From NCBI RefSeq assembly GCF_963378105.1, contig NZ_OY726398.1, positions 1,550,001-1,614,000 on the forward strand: DNA of 64,000 bases. Reading direction: 5' to 3'. This DNA comes from Mycolicibacter sp. MU0102. Its GTDB lineage: Bacteria; Actinomycetota; Actinomycetes; Mycobacteriales; Mycobacteriaceae. This document shows positions 52,328-60,191 of this stretch, one piece after another. Made by a program: the position numbers and the translations under genes. Each line of letters starts with the position of its first letter. Positions within the stretch are counted from its first letter, which is position 1. The notes under the pieces are model-generated. The model searched no databases, was not told the origin of the DNA, and saw only the letters and a program-made list of their open reading frames with translations.

Positions 52328-52942
52328 TCAGCTCCACGCGTAGTCGCTGCGCAGGCGGGCGGCCACCACCTCGAACACCGAACGCTCCAGGATGGCGCCT
52401 TCGCGCCGGATCGATTCCTCGGGCACGTCGAGCACTCGGTCGAGCCGCACCCAGCTGATCCGGTGAGCGTCATCCCAGGTGCCCGCGCCGATGCCGACCC
52501 AGTTCGTGTCCTCGGCATGTCGTTGCCTGCTGGACAGCATCAGGCCCAGCAGCATGTTGCGGTCGCGGCCGACGACCAATACCGGCCGATCTTTGCCGCG
52601 GTCTGGCTCGTCCTCGTAGGCCACCCACGTCCAGACGATCTCGCCCGGGTCGGCGCGACCGTTGAGATCAGGGGCGTACACAAGCCGGCGTGCCCGATGC
52701 GCGGTGGGAACACTGCTGTCGGTCACGGGACGGCCGGCGGCGATCTGGGTAGCCGCCTCCGATGTCGCGCCGCTGAGCATTTCCAATCCGATCTTGATGC
52801 CCTGCTCGATGCCGCGCTGGAGGCGCTGCTGTACCTGCGGTGCCTGCTCGAGTTGGCGGATGAACCGTGGGGCTTCGTTGAACACCAGGTTCACCGCGAA
52901 TCGCTGCACCGACTCCCATGGGGTCTTCCGCGGGGAAGCCAT
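52328..52942 (-). CDS. PemK/MazF-like protein (Rv2405-like)
   Basis: 204 aa from ATG 52942. The N-terminal ~90 residues are helical (FNEAPRFIRQLEQAPQVQQR) and of unknown function; the C-terminal half has GEIVWTWVAYEDEPDRGKDR and PVLVVGRDRNMLLGLMLSS, the SH3-like fold of PemK/MazF toxins. No antitoxin gene adjoins it, and the length is about twice that of a normal MazF. It is convergent with the CBS gene. It could be a domesticated, non-toxic member. Confidence 0.7.
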   Translation of the reverse strand: MASPRKTPWESVQRFAVNLVFNEAPRFIRQLEQAPQVQQRLQRGIEQGIKIGLEMLSGATSEAATQIAAGRPVTDSSVPTAHRARRLVYAPDLNGRADPGEIVWTWVAYEDEPDRGKDRPVLVVGRDRNMLLGLMLSSRQRHAEDTNWVGIGAGTWDDAHRISWVRLDRVLDVPEESIRREGAILERSVFEVVAARLRSDYAWS

Positions 52943-53530
52943 GCTCGCAGCATAGGCGAAACCCGTTTCGGGCACCGGTTTCTGGGCCACCGCTGCACCG
53001 TCATGGCCGCCGCGGTTCCTTGACGTGGACGTAAACAAAAGACACAGGAATCTGTACGAAAACTGAAGCGCCACTTGTGTTGTCCGCAGAGAGGCATCGG
53101 CGTACGGTACGGGAATATTGATTAACAGGGGGCTTCTTTTCAACGGGCCGGCGCAGGTATATCGGGGGCGTCAGCCGGACGGAAGATTTCAATCGGTGGG
53201 TGGAAGTCGCCGAAAACCGCAGTCTGGGGAGGGTCTTGGCTTTCCTCCGGGGGTGCTTGACGTGGGGCAAGTCACCGCCCGGAACGACATGTACGGCATG
53301 GCGTTCGCCGGCAATTGATGCCTTGGCTGAGGCCGGCGTGTGATCGCCCGGGTCCTTCTGTGCACCGAGGGGCTATCAGGAGGTATATGGATTTGCGCAA
53401 CAATCACGCAGGGTTTCAATCGTAACCAGATTAGTGAAACTGACAGAGCCCCTGCGGCTTTCAGTGATAGTGCTGGGGGGCTCCTGGGGCGGGTGACCGC
53501 CAACCAGAGACATCGCGAAAGGCATTGAAC
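52943..53530. other. Intergenic region before the first secreted paralogue
   Basis: About 590 bases without a convincing gene. A 66-codon frame (53118-53318) has no ribosome binding site and an atypical composition. Notable: AT-rich GGGAATATTGATTAACAG near 53109-53126, a 12-codon ORF with AGGAGG (53387-53425), GTGAAACTGAC/TTTCAGTGAT partial symmetry near 53434-53468, and GTGCTGGGGGG (53470-53480), which recurs before the second paralogue (54366-54376). This suggests a long structured leader or promoter region. Confidence 0.5.
53387..53425 (+). CDS. Possible 12-aa leader peptide
   Basis: ATG 53387 to TAA 53423-53425 encodes MDLRNNHAGFQS. A perfect AGGAGG (53378-53383) lies 3 bases before the ATG, slightly too close for ideal initiation; TTG 53393 in the same frame has 9 bases. 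No homologue known to me. Very short, so coding status is uncertain. Confidence 0.25.
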   Translation: MDLRNNHAGFQS

Positions 53531-54091
53531 ATGAACATGCGCAAAATCGTCGTCGTTGGTGGCTTCGCCGCCGGCGCGGCTTTCGTATTGGCCCCGTTGG
53601 CTTCGGCCGACCCGGCCCCGGTCACCGACCCATTGGCGCCCCTCGTAAGCAGCGAGATCGGGTCGATGAACTTCCTCTTCGGCACCGACACCTTCCTGGC
53701 GGGCGTCCCTGCTAGCGACATCAACACTCCTGCAGGTGACTTCGACACCATCAAGTCGGCAGCCATTCCGACGGTGCAGGACGATGGCAAGACCTTGTTC
53801 GACTACCTCGTCTACGGACTGAACCCGACCTTGGCGGGGCTGGCAACCGACCCGGGCGCCTACAACGTCTACAACGGCGCGATGGTTCCGTTTGACGACG
53901 GCATCAACTCGCTACTGTTCGCGATGATGAACGGCGGCGACAAGCTCGACTGGGACAGTGGGGACCTGTTCGGCGGCACCAGCGCGATGACCATCGCTGA
54001 CAACGCCGACAACGGCTGGATGGAGGCCTCAAGCTACTTCCAGTTCGCCTTGGGTGACCTGCTGGGTTACTTCGGCATCTTCAGCGCTTAG
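53531..54091 (+). CDS. Secreted protein of unknown function, paralogue 1
   Basis: 186 aa from ATG 53531, with GAAAGG (53517-53522) 8 bases upstream. MNMRKIVVVGGFAAGAAFVL...LASADP is a Sec signal peptide cleaved near residue 28. The mature, acidic protein has SSEIGSMNFLFGTDTFLAGV, LFDYLVYGLNPTLAG, DPGAYNVYNGAMVPFDDGIN and LLFAMMNGGDKLDW. These blocks recur in the next gene, so the two are tandem duplicates. No Cys, no membrane anchor, no enzymatic motif. I know similar exported proteins only as mycobacterial hypotheticals. Confidence 0.8.
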   Translation: MNMRKIVVVGGFAAGAAFVLAPLASADPAPVTDPLAPLVSSEIGSMNFLFGTDTFLAGVPASDINTPAGDFDTIKSAAIPTVQDDGKTLFDYLVYGLNPTLAGLATDPGAYNVYNGAMVPFDDGINSLLFAMMNGGDKLDWDSGDLFGGTSAMTIADNADNGWMEASSYFQFALGDLLGYFGIFSA

Positions 54092-54107
54092 CCGCGGCCC
54101 GAAGCGA

Positions 54108-54133
54108 GGCCCCCGGAGGACCGTCTCCGGGGG
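54108..54133 (+). terminator. Terminator after secreted paralogue 1
   Basis: GCCCCCGGAG (54108-54117), a 6-base loop, and CTCCGGGGGC (54124-54133) form a perfect 10-bp stem followed by TTCGTCTT. The stem core is the same as in the terminator after paralogue 2. Confidence 0.8.
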
Positions 54134-54302
54134 CTTCGTCTTGCTGCGGCACCGTCGTTCCGCTCGTTCACTTGGAGATTCCTCAGACATCCGATGCGTG
54201 GGTACGGACGGCCCAGCCTGTGACTACGGAGACGAGCTGACGTGCGCAAACCCGGTTCACCTTGGGGGAGGGTGGGGGAAGAATCCCAGGAAGCCAAAGT
54301 AA

Positions 54303-54318
54303 AAGTGAATATTCACTT
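54303..54318. promoter_or_regulatory. 16-bp perfect palindrome upstream of paralogue 2
   Basis: AAGTGAATATTCACTT reads identically on both strands and lies in an unusually AT-rich patch (54296-54350). It abuts a possible promoter: TTGATC (54322-54327) with TTTAAT (54344-54349) 16 bases on. Position and symmetry fit an operator for a dimeric regulator. Confidence 0.6.
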
Positions 54319-54321
54319 GTA

Positions 54322-54349
54322 TTGATCACAGGCCTTTGTTAGATTTAAT
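54322..54349 (+). promoter_or_regulatory. Possible promoter of secreted paralogue 2
   Basis: TTGATC (54322-54327) and TTTAAT (54344-54349) with a 16-base spacer; TAGATT (54340-54345) is an alternative -10. The rest of the gap between paralogues (54134-54300) shows nothing recognisable. Confidence 0.4.
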
Positions 54350-54447
54350 CCGGCTTGCAGCAAAGGTGCTGGGGGGAGCCGCCGGCGGGGGTGGGGAAAA
54401 CCGGCCGCCGGGCAGTGAGGTTGAAGGGCATTTTGGGGGGAATGGAC

Positions 54448-54981
54448 ATGCGGAAAATCGGCGTGCTCGGCAGCTTTGCCGCTGGTATGGCACTCGCGTT
54501 GGCGCCGTTGGCGGCTGCCGACGACTCGACCGGCTTCGACTTCGGCGCGGTGCTGGCCAGTGAAATTCAGTCGATGAACTTCCTCTTCGAGTCGCAGGCC
54601 ACCATGGCCGGTGTCGGGGACAAGGTCATCGACGCCTCCGCTGCCCAGCCCTTTCTGACCATCGATAAAGACGACGTGAACGCCGCCTTCGGGACGCTGC
54701 TCTACGGCGTCAACTGGGAGAACGAGATCTCCTCCGACCCGGGCGCCTACAGCCTGCTCAACGGCGCGCTCACGGAGTTCATCGACGGCAACAACGTGCT
54801 GTTGTTCGCGATCCTCAATGGCGGCGACCAGATCGACGTCGAGAACGCGGCCGACTACCTGTTCGGATCCGACGCCGCGATCACCGCAGGTCTGGCCGGC
54901 GAAAGTGCCTGGGAGGACGCTGCACTCTTCTTCCAGGCTGGCATGGCTGACATCGGCGGTTACTTCGCGATTGACCTGTAA
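54448..54981 (+). CDS. Secreted protein of unknown function, paralogue 2
   Basis: 177 aa from ATG 54448, 7 bases after GGGGGG (54435-54440); ATG 54442 would add two residues but is too close to it. MRKIGVLGSFAAGMALALAP...LAAADD is a Sec signal peptide. The mature acidic part shares SEIQSMNFLFESQATMAGV, LLYGVNWENE, DPGAYSLLNGALTEFIDGNN and LLFAILNGGDQIDVE with the preceding gene. Secreted, Cys-free, function unknown. Confidence 0.8.
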   Translation: MRKIGVLGSFAAGMALALAPLAAADDSTGFDFGAVLASEIQSMNFLFESQATMAGVGDKVIDASAAQPFLTIDKDDVNAAFGTLLYGVNWENEISSDPGAYSLLNGALTEFIDGNNVLLFAILNGGDQIDVENAADYLFGSDAAITAGLAGESAWEDAALFFQAGMADIGGYFAIDL

Positions 54982-54998
54982 TCGTCGCTCGGAAACGC

Positions 54999-55034
54999 AA
55001 ACCCCCGGAGATGGGTCTCCGGGGGTTTCGTTTT
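54999..55034 (+). terminator. Intrinsic terminator after secreted paralogue 2
   Basis: AAACCCCCGGAGA (54999-55011), loop TGGG, and TCTCCGGGGGTTT (55016-55028) form a perfect 13-bp stem followed by CGTTTT. It separates the secreted gene from lepA. Confidence 0.9.
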
Positions 55035-55050
55035 GAAGCCTCCGCCTCGC

Positions 55051-55056
55051 TACCCT
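55051..55056 (+). promoter_or_regulatory. Putative lepA -10 element
   Basis: TACCCT at 55051-55056 lies just after the terminator. Initiation near 55063 would give a leader of about 40 nt ending in AGGAG (55092-55096). No good -35 is seen. Confidence 0.45.
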
Positions 55057-55102
55057 GACTAGGCAGAAGGCACTACCGCCCCCCGTTCACCAGGAGATTC
55101 CC

Positions 55103-56989
55103 ATCAGCAGTTTCGCCGACCAGACCTTCACCGCGCCGGCGCAGATACGGAACTTCTGCATCATCGCCCACATCGACCACGGCAAGTCCACCCTGGCCGA
55201 CCGGATGCTGCAGCTCACCGGCGTCGTCGACGACCGATCGATGCGTGCCCAGTATCTGGACCGAATGGACATCGAGCGGGAACGCGGCATCACCATCAAG
55301 GCGCAGAACGTTCGGCTGCCCTGGTCGGTCAAGGACGACCCGGAGACGGGCCCGCGTAACGGTGCGACAGCCGGCGATTACGTGCTGCATCTGATCGACA
55401 CCCCTGGTCACGTCGACTTCACCTATGAGGTGTCGCGTGCGCTGGAGGCCTGCGAGGGCGCGATTCTGCTGGTGGATGCGGCCCAGGGCATCGAAGCCCA
55501 GACCCTGGCCAACCTGTACCTGGCGTTGGACCGTGAACTGACCATCATCCCGGTGCTCAACAAGATCGACCTGCCCGCGGCTGACCCAGAGCGTTACGCC
55601 GCGGAACTGGCCCACATCATCGGCTGCGAACCGGAAGACGTGCTGAAGGTTTCCGGCAAGACCGGCGAAGGCGTGGCCGAGCTGCTCGACGAAGTGGTCA
55701 AGCAAGTCCCAGCGCCCACCGGCGACGCCGACGCGCCCGCGCGGGCGATGATCTTCGACTCCGTCTACGACATTTACCGCGGCGTGGTCACCTACGTCCG
55801 TGTCGTCGACGGCAGGATCACCCCGCGCGAGAAGATCGCGATGATGTCCACCGGCGCCACCCACGAGCTGCTCGAGGTCGGCATCGTCTCCCCGGAACCC
55901 AAGGCCACCAAGGGGCTTGGCGTCGGCGAGGTGGGTTACCTGATCACCGGCGTGAAGGACGTGCGCCAATCCAAGGTGGGTGACACCGTCACCTCCGCAC
56001 GCAACGGCGCTACCGAGGCGCTGACGGGATACCGTGAGCCCAAGCCGATGGTCTATTCCGGGCTGTATCCGGTAGACGGGTCGGACTACCCGAACCTGCG
56101 CGAGGCGCTGGACAAACTGCAGCTCAACGACGCGGCTCTGACCTACGAGCCGGAAACGTCGGTGGCGCTGGGCTTCGGTTTCCGCTGCGGCTTCCTGGGT
56201 CTGCTGCACATGGAGATCACCCGCGAGCGGCTAGAGCGCGAGTTCAACCTCGACCTGATCTCCACCGCACCCAACGTCGTCTACCGGGTGATCGCCGAGG
56301 ACAACAGCGAGATCATCGTCACCAACCCGTCGGACTGGCCGGAAGGCAAGATCCGCACCGTCTTTGAGCCCGTCGTCAAGACCACCGTGATCGCGCCGAG
56401 CGAGTTCGTCGGCACCATCATGGAACTGTGCCAGTCTCGCCGTGGGGAACTCGGCGGCATGGACTACCTCTCACCGGAGCGGGTCGAGCTGCGCTACACG
56501 ATGCCGTTGGGCGAGATCATCTTTGACTTCTTCGACTCGCTGAAGTCGCGCACTCGCGGCTACGCCAGTTTGGACTACGAGGAGGCCGGCGAGCAGGAGG
56601 CCGACTTGGTCAAGGTCGATATCCTGCTGCAGGGCGAGGCGGTGGACGCGTTCAGTGCGATCGTCCACAAGGACTCGGCCTCGGCGTACGGCAACAAGAT
56701 GACCACCAAGCTCAAGGAGCTGATCCCGCGGCAGCAGTTCGAAGTGCCGGTGCAGGCCGCTATCGGCTCGAGAATCATTGCCCGCGAAAACATCCGGGCC
56801 ATCCGCAAGGACGTGCTGTCCAAGTGCTACGGCGGTGACATCACCCGTAAGCGCAAGCTGCTGGAAAAGCAGAAAGAGGGCAAGAAGCGGATGAAGACCA
56901 TCGGTCGGGTCGACGTGCCGCAGGAGGCATTCGTCGCGGCACTGTCAACCGACAGCGCGGGTCCTGCCGGAGATAAGGCCAAGAAGTAG
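55103..56989 (+). CDS. lepA: Elongation factor 4 (LepA), apparent ATC start
   Basis: 628 aa translational GTPase. NFCIIAHIDHGKSTLADRML is the G1 motif, DTPGHVDF G3 and NKID G4, and the C-terminal ENIRAIRKDVLSKCYGGDIT is LepA-specific. No in-frame ATG, GTG or TTG occurs between the stop at 55034-55036 and the P-loop; the first ATG (55205) is inside the GTPase core. AGGAG (55092-55096) is spaced 6 bases from ATC 55103 (start of ISSFADQTF), so ATC is the most likely start, with ATT 55097 an alternative. M. tuberculosis shows the same ISSFAD region by memory. Confidence 0.9.
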   Translation: MSSFADQTFTAPAQIRNFCIIAHIDHGKSTLADRMLQLTGVVDDRSMRAQYLDRMDIERERGITIKAQNVRLPWSVKDDPETGPRNGATAGDYVLHLIDTPGHVDFTYEVSRALEACEGAILLVDAAQGIEAQTLANLYLALDRELTIIPVLNKIDLPAADPERYAAELAHIIGCEPEDVLKVSGKTGEGVAELLDEVVKQVPAPTGDADAPARAMIFDSVYDIYRGVVTYVRVVDGRITPREKIAMMSTGATHELLEVGIVSPEPKATKGLGVGEVGYLITGVKDVRQSKVGDTVTSARNGATEALTGYREPKPMVYSGLYPVDGSDYPNLREALDKLQLNDAALTYEPETSVALGFGFRCGFLGLLHMEITRERLEREFNLDLISTAPNVVYRVIAEDNSEIIVTNPSDWPEGKIRTVFEPVVKTTVIAPSEFVGTIMELCQSRRGELGGMDYLSPERVELRYTMPLGEIIFDFFDSLKSRTRGYASLDYEEAGEQEADLVKVDILLQGEAVDAFSAIVHKDSASAYGNKMTTKLKELIPRQQFEVPVQAAIGSRIIARENIRAIRKDVLSKCYGGDITRKRKLLEKQKEGKKRMKTIGRVDVPQEAFVAALSTDSAGPAGDKAKK

Positions 56990-57750
56990 TGGCCTCCCGG
57001 GCGGGCGCAATCGCGGTGGGCGCGGTCGCGGTCGTGCTGCTGGCCAGCGGGTGCACCACGGTGGTCTCCGGAACGGTCCGGCCCGCACCCGGATTGGCGC
57101 CCACGCCCGTGACCGGGATGGCGGTCCGGCAGGTGTTGCTCGATGACTCTGAGCTGTCGAAGCTGACCCGCCAGCCCTTCCGCAGCGACCCCTCGCTGCC
57201 GCCGCGGTTCGGCGGCCTCGACGAGCTACCCGACGCGTGGGAGTCGGCCGAGCCACAAGACTGTGTCGGCGCGGCGGTGGGCGGTCAGCGCAGCGTCTAC
57301 AGCGCCGCCCGGGTGCGCGACGCCGCCCATGAGTTCTGGGACAGCTCCAGCGACGACTCGCCGCTGACCGGGGTGGGCGAGGCGGTCATCGCACTGGACA
57401 GTGCCGCAGACGCCGACGCGCTCTTCGAGAAGTTCGTCCAGCAGTGGGGCAGCTGCGATGGGGTAGTGGTGACGCGGGACAGCGGGGCTGACAGCGAGGC
57501 CAGCGGCGAGGTCACCGACGTCTCCAACCAGGACGCGGTATTGGTGGCCACTGTGCGCACCAGTGTGGACGGTGAAGCGGGACTACGGGTTTCGCGGGCG
57601 CTCGCGGCGCGGGTGAACTGCATCGTCGACATTGATGTGTTCTGGTTCGTCGAGGACGATGACCACTCCGGTGCGCCGCCCAGCGGCGACACCACGGCCG
57701 CCGACCTGGCTCGGGCGATGCTGGACAAGGTCCGCAACCTCAGCGGCTGA
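56989..57750 (+). CDS. lppR: Sensor-domain lipoprotein (LppR-like)
   Basis: 253 aa from GTG 56989, overlapping the lepA stop by one base. VGAVAVVLLASGCTTVVSGT gives a lipobox with Cys near 20. The mature part, with AEPQDCVGAAVGGQRSVYSA and VNCIVDIDVFWF, matches the extracellular PknH-like sensor domain with its two disulfide Cys pairs. The gene after lepA is lppR in M. tuberculosis. Confidence 0.82.
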   Translation: MASRAGAIAVGAVAVVLLASGCTTVVSGTVRPAPGLAPTPVTGMAVRQVLLDDSELSKLTRQPFRSDPSLPPRFGGLDELPDAWESAEPQDCVGAAVGGQRSVYSAARVRDAAHEFWDSSSDDSPLTGVGEAVIALDSAADADALFEKFVQQWGSCDGVVVTRDSGADSEASGEVTDVSNQDAVLVATVRTSVDGEAGLRVSRALAARVNCIVDIDVFWFVEDDDHSGAPPSGDTTAADLARAMLDKVRNLSG

Positions 57751-57784
57751 TCCCCGGCCGAACGCTCGCGCGAAAGTACAAGCC

Positions 57785-59836
57785 CTACATAGGTGCGTTC
57801 GCGGGCTGGAAACCTCCGGTGGAGTCGGCCTCCTCCTCGGCCCGAATCACGTGGACGACCGCGTTGATCAGCGCCAGGTGCGTGAAGGCCTGCGGGAAGT
57901 TGCCCAGGTGCCGGCCGGTGCGGGGCTCGATCTCCTCGGCGTAGAGGTGCAACGGGCTGGCGAACGACAACAGCCGCTCACACAGATGCTTGGCCCGGCT
58001 GACCTCGCCGATCTCCACCAACGCCGAGACCAGCCAGAACGAGCAGATGGTGAAGGTGCCCTCGGCGCCGGACAGCCCGTCGTCGGTCTCCTCGGTCCGA
58101 TAGCGCAGCACCAGACCGTCTTCGGTGAGTTCTTCGGCGATCGCCATAACGGTGGCGCGCACCCGCGGGTCATCGGCCGGCAGGAACCGGGTGAGCACCA
58201 CCAGCAGCAACGATGCGTCCAGCGCCGTGCTGCCGTAGGTCTGGGTCAGCACGCCGCGGGAATCCACGCCGTTGGCCAGCACGTCAGCCTTGATCTCCTC
58301 GGCGATCGCCCGCCACTGCTTGGCGTAGGAGACCGCGCCCTGCAGCTCGGCCAGTTTCGACCCGCGGTCCAGCGCCACCCAGCACATCACCTTCGACGAG
58401 GTGAAGTGCTGCGGTTCGCCGCGCACCTCCCAGATGCCTCGGTCCGGTTCGCGCCAGTGCTTGATCGCCTCTTCCACCTGACGTTTCAGCACCGGCCACA
58501 GGGTTTCTGGGATCTGCTCGCGGGACTTGGCGTGCAGGTAGACCGAGTCCAGCATGGTGCCCCAGATGTCGTGCTGTTGCTGGTTGTAGGCGCCATTGCC
58601 GATCCGCACCGGACGGGCGTTGTCGTAGCCGGACAGGTGATCGAGCTCCTGCTCGACCAGTTCATGCTCCCCGCCGACGCCATACATCACCTGCAACGGG
58701 TGCTGCTGCCCGTTGTTGACGCCGGATACGTCGGCGATGAATGAGAAGAAGTCGTCGGCCTCGCGGTCCAGCCCCAGTGTGTACAGGCCCCATAGCGTGA
58801 ACGCCGAGTCCCGCACCCAGCTGTACCGGTAGTCCCAATTCCGTTCGCCCTGAGGCGTTTCCGGCAGCGACGTGGTGGGCGCAGCCAGCAGCGCCCCGGT
58901 CGGTGAGTAGGTCAGGCCCTTGAGCGTCAGCGCGCTGCGCTGCAGATATGAGCGCCACGGATGGTCGGGGAAGTTTCCGATGTTGATCCATTGCCGCCAG
59001 CACTCGGTGGTGTTCCACATCTTGTCTGCGGCTTCGGCATAGCTTTGCGGCGCAGGGTGTTTCGACCAGCTCAAGGCCACGAAGACGTCGTCGCCCTCAG
59101 TGAGCCGGGTGCGGGCTCGGGCTTCCCGGCCCTCCAGCCCGAGCCGCAGATTCGTCGTCAGTCGCAGCGTCGGGTGGGCGTCCGGATTCTGCCGGGCCCG
59201 CGCGATCGCCTCGCCGTAGGCGTTGGCCGAGTACTCCCAGGTGGCGCTGGTGCGGTGATAGTCGAAGGCCGGCTCGCAGCTCATAGTCAGCTCGACGGTG
59301 CCGCTGACGCAACGCACCGTGCGCAGCAGGATGTGTTCGGCGTCCCAGTCGGTGGGGGTGCGCCGGTGAGTCTGCGACCGGGCCTCGATGTCGTGCCACT
59401 TACCCATCACCAAGGCGTCGCGCACGATCAACCATCCGGTGTGGGTCTGCCAGGTGGTTTCCATGATGGGACTGCCGGGCAGGTAGCGCCGGGCCGCGGG
59501 CACCGACACTCCGTAGGGGCCGAGCCGAAAATGCCCGGCGCTGCGGTCCAACAGGGCACCGAAGACGCTGGGGGAGTCCGGGCGCGGCAGGCACATCCAC
59601 TCCACCGAGCCCGCTGCCGAGATCAGGCAGGTGTTCTCGCAGTCTGAGAGAAACGCGTAGTCGGCGATCGGGGGAAACGGATTGCGGACCTGGCTTTGTG
59701 TCGCCGCATAGGGCACTGGGGCGGTCGCCGACAGCGGTGGTGTCGTCGGGACAGCGGTGTGGGTGCCTCCGGCCGGCGTGGCGACGTCAGGGGCGGTCTT
59801 GGCGGGTGCATCGCCCGGCGGGGTGTGCAGGTCCAT
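57785..59836 (-). CDS. GH15 trehalase (Rv2402-like)
   Basis: 683 aa, ATG 59836 chosen to match the MxLH start of homologues; ATG 59866 is in frame but has little support. Order: a Pro/Thr/Ala-rich N-terminal extension (about 1-55), an N-terminal beta-sandwich (PIADYAFLSDCENTCLISAA), then an (alpha/alpha)6 barrel with RNWDYRYSWVRDSAFTLWGL and GIWEVRGEPQHFTSSKVMCW, the GH15 acid/base region. It cleaves trehalose in mycobacteria. Convergent with lppR, 34 bases apart. Confidence 0.88.
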   Translation of the reverse strand: MDLHTPPGDAPAKTAPDVATPAGGTHTAVPTTPPLSATAPVPYAATQSQVRNPFPPIADYAFLSDCENTCLISAAGSVEWMCLPRPDSPSVFGALLDRSAGHFRLGPYGVSVPAARRYLPGSPIMETTWQTHTGWLIVRDALVMGKWHDIEARSQTHRRTPTDWDAEHILLRTVRCVSGTVELTMSCEPAFDYHRTSATWEYSANAYGEAIARARQNPDAHPTLRLTTNLRLGLEGREARARTRLTEGDDVFVALSWSKHPAPQSYAEAADKMWNTTECWRQWINIGNFPDHPWRSYLQRSALTLKGLTYSPTGALLAAPTTSLPETPQGERNWDYRYSWVRDSAFTLWGLYTLGLDREADDFFSFIADVSGVNNGQQHPLQVMYGVGGEHELVEQELDHLSGYDNARPVRIGNGAYNQQQHDIWGTMLDSVYLHAKSREQIPETLWPVLKRQVEEAIKHWREPDRGIWEVRGEPQHFTSSKVMCWVALDRGSKLAELQGAVSYAKQWRAIAEEIKADVLANGVDSRGVLTQTYGSTALDASLLLVVLTRFLPADDPRVRATVMAIAEELTEDGLVLRYRTEETDDGLSGAEGTFTICSFWLVSALVEIGEVSRAKHLCERLLSFASPLHLYAEEIEPRTGRHLGNFPQAFTHLALINAVVHVIRAEEEADSTGGFQPANAPM

Positions 59837-59887
59837 TCCGTCATCATCGCTGGCGGCATGGCGCACGTCTACCCGGATCGGCTGACC

Positions 59888-59981
59888 TCCGCTTCGCCCG
59901 GCTTCGCCGCGCTAGCGATCGCCGCTGTGTCGATGGCGGCGATCCGCTTCGCCCGGCTTCGCCGCGCTTGCGATCGCCGCT
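59888..59981. repeat. 39-bp direct repeat pair
   Basis: A 39-bp unit beginning TCCGCTTCGCCCGGCTTCG and ending GCGATCGCCGCT occurs at 59888-59926 and 59943-59981 with a single mismatch (A versus T). It fills the divergent region between the trehalase gene and the small membrane gene, and the second copy provides the T of the -10-like TAGAGT (59981-59986). Confidence 0.85.
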
Positions 59982-59987
59982 AGAGTC

Positions 59988-60191
59988 ATGGGGGTGGTGG
60001 GCTTTCTGAGCTGGTGGGACGGTGTTGAGCTGTGGCTGTCGGGCCTCGGCTTCGTGGTACAGACCGCAGTGGTGATGCCGGTGGTGTTGTTGCTGGCCTA
60101 CGGCTTGGCCTCGGTGTTGGACGCGGTACTGGGGGAGGGAATTCGGGTGCAGGAGCGTGTCCGGCACGGTCGTGACGGTGGGGCCCGCTGA
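59988..60191 (+). CDS. Small membrane protein (Rv2401A-like)
   Basis: 67 aa from ATG 59988. TAGAGT (59981-59986) would set the transcription start near 59994, so leaderless GTG 59994 is an attractive alternative start. One long hydrophobic helix (FVVQTAVVMPVVLLLAYGLA, about 22-41) with charged tail RVQERVRHGRDGGAR. Its stop overlaps the start of a 25-codon ORF. Function unknown; the locus is conserved upstream of the sulfate operon. Confidence 0.65.
   Translation: MGVVGFLSWWDGVELWLSGLGFVVQTAVVMPVVLLLAYGLASVLDAVLGEGIRVQERVRHGRDGGAR

Noticed and set aside
53118..53318. 66-codon frame in the gap before the secreted paralogue
   Set aside because: No ribosome binding site, atypical codon use, no known family.
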